Of a DNA stretch of 64,000 nt, positions 57,935 through 64,000 are shown one piece after another; the stretch's first letter is position 1; every line of letters starts with the position of its first letter. This DNA comes from CAZZIZ01 sp964654535 (GTDB lineage: Bacteria > Bacteroidota > Bacteroidia > Chitinophagales > UBA2359), in NCBI GenBank assembly GCA_964654535.1, contig CAZZIZ010000001.1, positions 9,551 through 73,550 of the forward strand, read 5' to 3'. Position numbers and translations under genes: made by a program. The notes below the pieces were generated by a model. The model did no database searches. It had not been told where the DNA came from and saw only the letters and a program-made list of their open reading frames with translations.

Positions 57935-59440
57935 ATGAGTAAAACCCTTCGTATTTACAATACGCTAACTCGCCAAAAAGAGGAATTTGAGGCATTGAAT
58001 CCGCCGTTTGTGGGCTTGTATAATTGTGGACCGACGGTCTATGGGCCACCGCATTTGGGGCACGCTCGTGCTGGTATTACCTACGACGTTGTTTTTCGGT
58101 ATATGAAAAACAAAGTGATTGGTCCTGGCTACAAAGTGCGTTACGTGCGCAACATTACCGACGTGGGTCACTTGGAAGATGAAGTGGCTGGTGCAGGAGA
58201 AGATAAAATTTTGAAAAAGGCGCGACTCGAAAAACTAGAGCCGATGGAAGTGGTGCAAAAATATGTGCTGAGTTACCACGAGGCTTTTGCGCGTTTGAAT
58301 ATGCTCCCACCCTCGATTGAACCAACTGCTTCTGGTCATATAATTGAGCAGATCGAAATGGTGAAGCGCATTATGGAAAAGGGTCTGGCTTATGAAGTTG
58401 ATGGTAACGTTTATTTCGACATTGAGAAGTATAACGAAGGCGAAACTTACGGTGAGTTGTCTGGCCGCGTTTTAGAAGACTTAATGTCTAGTGAGCGCGA
58501 GCTCGATGGTCAAGAAGTTAAACGCAACAAGTTTGACTTTGCACTTTGGAAAAAGGCAGAGCCTGAACACATAATGAAATGGCCTTCTCCTTGGGGTGTT
58601 GGCTTTCCTGGCTGGCACGTTGAGTGTTCTGTAATGAGCACTAAATATTTGGGGCAACAGTTTGACATACACGGCGGTGGTATGGATTTGCTTTTTCCGC
58701 ATCACGAATGTGAAATTGCGCAATCGAAAGCGGCTGACGGACAAACACCCGTACGCTACTGGATGCACCACAATATGATAACGCTAGACGGTCAGAAAAT
58801 GGCGAAGTCTTTGGGTAACTCTATTTTCTTAGAGCAATTTTTCACTGGAGACCACGAGCTGCTTGAACAGGCCTACACACCTATGTGCATTCGCTTCTTT
58901 ATGTTGCAGAGTCATTACAAAAGCACTTTGGACTTTTCGAATAAAGCATTGCAAGCCGCTGACAAAGGCTTACAGCGATTGCTTAACGGCTATAAAGTTT
59001 TGCAGGGATTGGAATATAAGGCGGGCACCATTTCTCAAAGCGAAGACGATGAGGTAAACAAACTTTGTGATCAGTGTGCTGAACACATGAATGACGACTT
59101 CAATACTGCGCAAACCATTGCGCGTTTGTTTGACTTGTCGAAAAAGATAAACAGCTACAAAGACGGCAAACTAGATATTGGATCGATTGGCGAAGATACT
59201 TTCAAGCGTATGCTGAGCACCTTCAACACTTTGGTGGATGACGTTTTAGCGATTAATGTGCAGGATCAAAGCGCAACCGCCGATGCTACCGACGGCTTGA
59301 TGAATTTGGTCTTGGATATTCGCAAAGAAGCCCGAGAGAAAAAAGACTGGGGCACTTCGGATTTAATACGCGACCACTTAGAGAAATTGGACATAGTGGT
59401 AAAAGACGGAAAGGACGGAAGTTCTTGGAACTGGAAATAG
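57935..59440 (+). CDS. cysS: Cysteinyl-tRNA synthetase
   Basis: A 501-residue class I enzyme charging tRNA-Cys. The zinc-binding cysteine and HIGH motif lie in YNCGPTVYGPPHLGHAR near residues 25-41. The remaining zinc ligands are in GWHVECSVM and HHECEIAQ, and the KMSKS loop is QKMAKSLGN near 288. A DALR-type anticodon-binding helical end follows. The start at 57935 (MSKTLRIYNTLTRQKE) matches the family; an ATG 17 codons upstream adds residues with no match. Confidence 0.95.
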   Translation: MSKTLRIYNTLTRQKEEFEALNPPFVGLYNCGPTVYGPPHLGHARAGITYDVVFRYMKNKVIGPGYKVRYVRNITDVGHLEDEVAGAGEDKILKKARLEKLEPMEVVQKYVLSYHEAFARLNMLPPSIEPTASGHIIEQIEMVKRIMEKGLAYEVDGNVYFDIEKYNEGETYGELSGRVLEDLMSSERELDGQEVKRNKFDFALWKKAEPEHIMKWPSPWGVGFPGWHVECSVMSTKYLGQQFDIHGGGMDLLFPHHECEIAQSKAADGQTPVRYWMHHNMITLDGQKMAKSLGNSIFLEQFFTGDHELLEQAYTPMCIRFFMLQSHYKSTLDFSNKALQAADKGLQRLLNGYKVLQGLEYKAGTISQSEDDEVNKLCDQCAEHMNDDFNTAQTIARLFDLSKKINSYKDGKLDIGSIGEDTFKRMLSTFNTLVDDVLAINVQDQSATADATDGLMNLVLDIRKEAREKKDWGTSDLIRDHLEKLDIVVKDGKDGSSWNWK

Positions 59441-59448
59441 TAAAAAAT

Positions 59449-60429
59449 ATGCAACAAAGACTTGGCCTTCTTCTTTTCCTTAGCCTTTTATTTTTCGCTT
59501 GCGAGCCTGACGGAAACAAAGGCAGTGCTTCGAAAAAACCCGCAGCAAAAAAAATTGATGTGAAAGTGCCTGTATTTAATGAGAACACTGCTTACGATTA
59601 TATTGCTAAGCAAGTTGCTTTTGGCCCGCGCGTTCCGGGTAGCGATGCGCATAAAGAATGTGCTGACTGGATGGAAGCGGAATTGACCGGCATAGCGGAT
59701 AAGGTAGAAGTGCAAAAAGGCTCAGGAACAATTCCAGGAACTGATAAGGTGGTTCCTATCTACAATATTATCGCTTCATTTAATCCTGAGAAAAACAAAC
59801 GCGTTTTACTTTGTGCGCATTGGGACACGCGCCCTTGGGCAGATGAGGATAGCGAACGCCAAGATGAACCAATAGATGGTGCCAACGATGGTGGTAGTGG
59901 TGTAGGTGTATTGCTCGAAATAGCACAGCGACTCAAGGCGGACCGAGTTGACTACGGAGTCGACATCGTTTTATTCGATCTTGAAGATGCGGGCAAACCG
60001 GGAATAACAGATAGCTATTGTAAAGGCAGTCAATATTGGGGAAAGAAAGCTTTAGAAAGTGGCTATAAGGCCAATTACGGAATACTACTCGATATGGTCG
60101 GTGCGGAGAATGCGCTTTTTTATCAAGAAGGATTATCTAGGCAAATCGCTCAGCCAATTTTGGATAAAGTTTGGTCGGCGGCAAATGATGCAGGCTACAG
60201 CTCTTATTTCGAGCACAAGGCTGTCAACCCAGTGACAGACGACCATAAATATGTTCATTACTATACGCGTATACCTATCATAGACATTATTCAGTTTGAC
60301 AATTTCACCCAATTCGGGGACTACTGGCATACCCACAAGGACAATATGGACGTTATATCTAAGCGTACCCTGAAAGCTGTAGGGCAGACAGTTTTACAGG
60401 TTCTTTATAGCGAGAATACATCGACATAA
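59449..60429 (+). CDS. M28-family zinc peptidase / glutaminyl-cyclase-like lipoprotein
   Basis: A 326-residue lipoprotein (LSLLFFACEPDG, cysteine near residue 18). The M28 domain has CAHWDTRPWAD near 124 (metal-binding His and Asp), DGANDGGSGVGVLLE near 145, LFDLEDAGKPG with the acidic ligand, and NPVTDDHKYVHYY near 262 (last His). The set also fits secreted glutaminyl cyclases, which share this fold; IIDIIQFDN near the end is common in that branch. The start at 59449 gives a normal signal; a TTG/ATG further upstream overlaps cysS. It is 8 bp after cysS. Confidence 0.85.
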   Translation: MQQRLGLLLFLSLLFFACEPDGNKGSASKKPAAKKIDVKVPVFNENTAYDYIAKQVAFGPRVPGSDAHKECADWMEAELTGIADKVEVQKGSGTIPGTDKVVPIYNIIASFNPEKNKRVLLCAHWDTRPWADEDSERQDEPIDGANDGGSGVGVLLEIAQRLKADRVDYGVDIVLFDLEDAGKPGITDSYCKGSQYWGKKALESGYKANYGILLDMVGAENALFYQEGLSRQIAQPILDKVWSAANDAGYSSYFEHKAVNPVTDDHKYVHYYTRIPIIDIIQFDNFTQFGDYWHTHKDNMDVISKRTLKAVGQTVLQVLYSENTST

Positions 60430-60552
60430 TTGAGCCAATAATTATCGTTTACGCTGAATTATGGACGTTCAATGGGCTAAAACCCTCACTTACTTAGTAA
60501 TTATTGTCTATCTACGTATTGTGCCTTAAATTGAATTAGAAGGAAAATTTAC

Positions 60553-63500
60553 TTGAAAGCTCACCTAATTACTATTTGTCTGATTCTCACTTGTTTGCAA
60601 ATGCAAGCCGAGGAGAAGTTCTTGTTTACAGAGAACAAAGGTCAATGGCCAGAGCAAGTCGCTTTTGAGGCCGAATTACCTGGTGGTAAGCTTTTCTTCG
60701 AAAATGATAAATGGACTTATTTCTTGTACAAACTGCCTCATGGTCACGGTATCCCTGTCGACCCTGAGACCGATTATAAAGCGCACGTTTTCTCTTTCAA
60801 CTTAGTGGATGCGAATCCTGCTCCAACCATAACTGGTTCTTATCGTCAGAGGCAATACAAAAACTATTTTCTAGGAAACGATAAGAATAAATGGGCCAGC
60901 CACGTAGGCGTGTTCGAGGGCATTGCCTACGAATCCATTTATGACAACATAGACTTGAAAGTTTACAATAGCGATACTGGTCTCAAATATGATTTTGTTG
61001 TTGCGCCCTACGGTAATCCAGAAAACATACAGTTACGTTACGATCATCTAAACAATGTGCGATTAGTTGATGGCAAACTAATTTTGGAACATCGCTTCGG
61101 ATATATCGAGGAGCAGGAACCTTATGCCTTTCAATTTAAAGACGGAGTACTTTGCGAGGTAGAAGTAGAATTCGTACTCGAGGGAAACAATGTACGTTTC
61201 GAGCTGGGAGATTACGATCCGGCTTTTAAACTCATAATAGACCCAGCCTTAATTTTCTCTAGCTATACCGGTTCAACTGCTGACAACTGGGGATACACAG
61301 CCGCCTTTGACACACAAGGAAATGCCTACGGAGGAGGTGCGGTTTTTGGAACTGGCTATCCTACTACCACAGGAGCATTTGACATAAGTGATGGTGGGGG
61401 CGGTGCATCAACTACTGACATTGGAATTAGCAAATTCTCGAGTGACGGTAGTCAGTTGCTATACTCCACTTACCTTGGTGGTGGTGGCTCTGATCTTGCA
61501 CATAGTCTTATTGTCAATAGCAACAATGAGTTGGTCATTTTGGGAACCACCGGTTCTTCTAACTACCCCACTACTGGAAATGCACACGACCTAACGTTTA
61601 ATGGTGGCAACCCAGTACTTGTCACCAACGTTATAAACTTCTCCAATGGGTCCGATATAGTTCTGACTGTACTCAGCCCTAACGGAGACACGCTCTTGGG
61701 CTCAACCTATTACGGGGGTAGCGCCAACGACGGTTTAAACACAACGGGTATAGGCTCGCTTCAATTCAACTATGGCGATCACGCTAGAGGTGAAGTGATA
61801 ATCGACGGGCAGGATAATATCTACATCGGTTCGGTAACCAACTCGTCAAATATTCAAACGACAAGCAATTCTTTCCAGCCTAATTTTGGTGGAGATGTTG
61901 ATGGCATTATTGCCAAATTCAATTCCGATTTGAGCAATCTGACTTGGGCGTCTTTTGTAGGCGGAAATGATGACGACTGCGTAAATTCTTTAAAACTAGA
62001 TAACAGTGGCAACCTCTTTGCAACTGGCGGAACAGCCAGTAGTAATTTCAATACCGAATCAGGTTTTGACAATACTTATAATGGTGGTCAAGCAGATGGC
62101 TTCCTATTAAAAATAGCTAACAATGGTACCAATATTATAAATGGTACTTTCTTGGGTACGAATAGATACGATCAAGGATACTTTGTTGAAGTAGATGACG
62201 AGGACCTTGTTTATGTACTCGGCCAATCACTTGGGTCTTATGTTATAACTGCCGATGTTTATAGCAACAGCGGAAGTAAGCAGTTTATTCACTGCTTCGA
62301 TAATGATATTTCGGCCACGGAATTTTCTACCGTTTTTGGTTCGGGAGGTTCAAGAGTCGACATTTCTCCTACTGCGTTCCTAGTAGATTTCTGCGGACGA
62401 ATTTATGTTTCTGGCTGGGGTGGTACAACCAACGCAGATTTCAATACCACGGGAGCGAATACTCTAGATGGAATGCCCGTTACATCTGACGCATTTAAAA
62501 GTGGGACAGATGGTAGCGATATCTACTTAATCAACCTAGACAAAGAAGCCTCAGATATTATCTATGGAACTTACTTTGGCGGTAACGGAGTAAACGAGCA
62601 CGTCGATGGAGGAACCAGTCGTTTTGACAAGGATGGAAAAATTTATCACGCAGTTTGCGCTGGTTGCGGTGGTTCGGACAACTTTCCTACTACCTCTGGA
62701 GCGTGGTCAAACGACAATGGATCAAGCAACTGTAACTTAGGCGTATTCCGTTTCAATTTTGAGCCAAACCTCTTGAGAGTCGACGCAGCGTTCACTCCTT
62801 CTCTTAGCGGCTGTGCACCGTTTGAAATAGACTTCACTGACGACTCCAACAGAGGAGAAGATTATTTCTGGGACTTTGGAGATGGGACAACTTCTACAGA
62901 ACAAAACCCGCCGACACATATTTACACTGATCTCGGGACCTATGAAGTTTCTCTACTCGTAATCGATTCAACTACCTGCAACATTGTAGATAGCACAAAA
63001 CTTACCGTAGAAGTTCCTGAGTTTTCACAAATAGTTATTGCAGAGTTTGAAGCAGATGTCCCAGGTTTCTGTGAAGGCTTTACGGTTAACTTCACTAACA
63101 CCTCAATCCTACAAGACCCCATTGATGATTATGTTTGGACTTGGGACCATGGTGATGGTAGTGACGAGTTGAACTTAACTCAAGATCACGAATACACTTA
63201 CGCCGAAGCGGGAGACTACACCGTAGAACTGACCGTGAACACAGGCAGTCCTTGTTTTGATCGAGACACGCATAGCTTTAGCTTTAATATACCAGAACAA
63301 CCTTTTGTTGAGGCCGAAGTAGATTTAGAAGTTTTTCAGCCTAGCTGCATAAATCAAGAAGTACTTTTCACTGCAGTTGCGAACGCCGAAGATTACTTTT
63401 GGGTACTCGACGATGGTACTGTTGTAGATGGTCCTACCGCAAGCTCTACTTATACCGAAAGCGGTTTCTACACTATAGAGCTGGTAGCCATAGATAACAA

Positions 63501-64000
63501 CACTTGCAATATGCAAGATACCACTGAATTTACGTTTGAAATATTTGACCCACCTAGCCCGGGATATGTTCTGCTAACGCCAAATGCATGTAGAGGAGAA
63601 ATTATTGCCATCGAAAATGAAGGCACCGGCGATCACGAACTGACTTCCGTGTGGACCGTAGATGGACAAATTGTTAGCTCCGATACCAATCCCAGTTTTG
63701 CTGTAGACCAAGCAGGCATAGTCAGCATATGCGTTACGAGCACAGATGTCGTAACTGAGTGCGAAGAAACTTCTTGTGAAGACGTAGAGGTGAAGGATTA
63801 CAGTCTCCAAATACCTACCGCCTTTTCACCGAACAGCGACGGAGTAAATGATATTCTCCGTGCATTTGGAACAGATGTGGAAGACATTCGAATAATGCTC
63901 TACAACCGTTGGGGCGAGTTAGTCTTCGACTCAATTAGTCACTCGGGCGGCTGGACAGGAACAGCAAATGGAGAAGATCAAGAAATTGCCTCCTACGCAG
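60553..64000 (+). CDS. Giant secreted PKD-domain protein with T9SS type B-like end (runs off the window)
   Basis: An open frame starting at a TTG (60553, preceded by AGAAGGAAAA) runs 1,149 codons to the window edge without a stop. Signal peptide to MQAEE. The N-terminal region FTENKGQWPEQVAFEA matches the domain at the start of many Bacteroidota gliding-related surface proteins. Repeats of the SBBP type follow (YSTYLGGGGSDLAHSL, GNAYGGGAVFGTG), predicted propeller blades. At least two PKD domains are present: YFWDFGDGTTSTEQNPP near 773 and VWTWDHGDGSDE. The last visible part (PTAFSPNSDGVNDILRAFG, LYNRWGELVFDS) is the gliding motility-associated C-terminal domain, so only a few residues are missing. 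Confidence 0.88.
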   Translation, partial: MKAHLITICLILTCLQMQAEEKFLFTENKGQWPEQVAFEAELPGGKLFFENDKWTYFLYKLPHGHGIPVDPETDYKAHVFSFNLVDANPAPTITGSYRQRQYKNYFLGNDKNKWASHVGVFEGIAYESIYDNIDLKVYNSDTGLKYDFVVAPYGNPENIQLRYDHLNNVRLVDGKLILEHRFGYIEEQEPYAFQFKDGVLCEVEVEFVLEGNNVRFELGDYDPAFKLIIDPALIFSSYTGSTADNWGYTAAFDTQGNAYGGGAVFGTGYPTTTGAFDISDGGGGASTTDIGISKFSSDGSQLLYSTYLGGGGSDLAHSLIVNSNNELVILGTTGSSNYPTTGNAHDLTFNGGNPVLVTNVINFSNGSDIVLTVLSPNGDTLLGSTYYGGSANDGLNTTGIGSLQFNYGDHARGEVIIDGQDNIYIGSVTNSSNIQTTSNSFQPNFGGDVDGIIAKFNSDLSNLTWASFVGGNDDDCVNSLKLDNSGNLFATGGTASSNFNTESGFDNTYNGGQADGFLLKIANNGTNIINGTFLGTNRYDQGYFVEVDDEDLVYVLGQSLGSYVITADVYSNSGSKQFIHCFDNDISATEFSTVFGSGGSRVDISPTAFLVDFCGRIYVSGWGGTTNADFNTTGANTLDGMPVTSDAFKSGTDGSDIYLINLDKEASDIIYGTYFGGNGVNEHVDGGTSRFDKDGKIYHAVCAGCGGSDNFPTTSGAWSNDNGSSNCNLGVFRFNFEPNLLRVDAAFTPSLSGCAPFEIDFTDDSNRGEDYFWDFGDGTTSTEQNPPTHIYTDLGTYEVSLLVIDSTTCNIVDSTKLTVEVPEFSQIVIAEFEADVPGFCEGFTVNFTNTSILQDPIDDYVWTWDHGDGSDELNLTQDHEYTYAEAGDYTVELTVNTGSPCFDRDTHSFSFNIPEQPFVEAEVDLEVFQPSCINQEVLFTAVANAEDYFWVLDDGTVVDGPTASSTYTESGFYTIELVAIDNNTCNMQDTTEFTFEIFDPPSPGYVLLTPNACRGEIIAIENEGTGDHELTSVWTVDGQIVSSDTNPSFAVDQAGIVSICVTSTDVVTECEETSCEDVEVKDYSLQIPTAFSPNSDGVNDILRAFGTDVEDIRIMLYNRWGELVFDSISHSGGWTGTANGEDQEIASYA

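Noticed and set aside
1..64000. tRNA genes, prophage, restriction or other defence systems
   Set aside because: I looked for T-loop-like motifs, integrases, phage structural genes and nuclease or helicase defence cassettes. None was recognised; the UvrD/PcrA helicase is the housekeeping type.

Overview
This window is a stretch of a Bacteroidota chromosome, most likely Flavobacteriia or a close marine relative (moderate GC, short intergenic spaces). It was taken from a draft assembly with two 100-N gaps. The placement rests on gliding and type IX secretion (T9SS) components: GldB, two PorP/SprF-family proteins, SprB-like repeat proteins with T9SS C-terminal domains, and a final large PKD protein ending in a gliding-associated C-terminal region. 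Further support comes from BshA (bacillithiol), DUF4290-MurA, a TonB receptor with DUF4249, a PafA-like phosphatase and TAnnTTTG-type promoter motifs. No tRNA, rRNA, CRISPR array, transposase or prophage gene was seen.

Layout. 1-5.4 kb: envelope glycan genes (a cut-off gene on the minus strand, two glycosyltransferases, a polytopic membrane protein, a WecA/MraY-type transferase), then a CrcB fluoride channel. 5.4-6.8 kb: tryptophan 2,3-dioxygenase facing a RidA-type 2-aminomuconate deaminase. 6.9-15.3 kb: housekeeping genes (Uup-type ABC-F, thioredoxin-like lipoprotein, YicC, Gmk, ApaG, GldB, NadE). 15.3-20.5 kb: a T9SS cassette of two secreted repeat proteins and PorP/SprF. 21-27.6 kb: LigA, UvrD/PcrA, DUF4290 and MurA. 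27.9-31.7 kb: DUF547, a BamA-like barrel protein and a TlpA-like protein. 31.7-36 kb: kynurenine catabolism (aldehyde dehydrogenase, SDR, 3-hydroxyanthranilate dioxygenase, kynureninase). With the 5.4-6.8 kb pair this gives five recognisable steps of tryptophan degradation; kynurenine formamidase, kynurenine monooxygenase and ACMS decarboxylase are absent here. 36-41.5 kb: mixed metabolism (second PorP/SprF, GlyA, a flavin oxidoreductase, a DJ-1/PfpI lipoprotein). 41.9-52.1 kb: PafA-like phosphatase, a TonB receptor/DUF4249/barrel operon, BshA and a GH3-serine hydrolase fusion. 52.3-64 kb: MutL, two rhomboids, an endonuclease/exonuclease/phosphatase protein, CysS, an M28 peptidase and a giant T9SS cargo that runs off the end.

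The most unusual content lies between the genes. A family of 160-320 bp elements occurs twelve times, plus one terminal fragment. Every copy runs from (G)GGCGTGCC to CCCTCACGC (with small drift), can close through a GCGTG/CACGC stem, and carries two internal hairpins. The hairpin arms differ from copy to copy while pairing is kept, so structure rather than sequence appears to be conserved. Ten of twelve copies lie within about 50 bp of a stop codon, and in nearly all the GGGCGTG end is the first to be transcribed from the adjacent gene. One copy belongs to a second subfamily with a textbook bidirectional terminator hairpin. One copy is split by a 161 bp foldback element. One copy encodes the last residues of a membrane protein. 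I cannot assign the family to a named RNA or repeat class from sequence alone.
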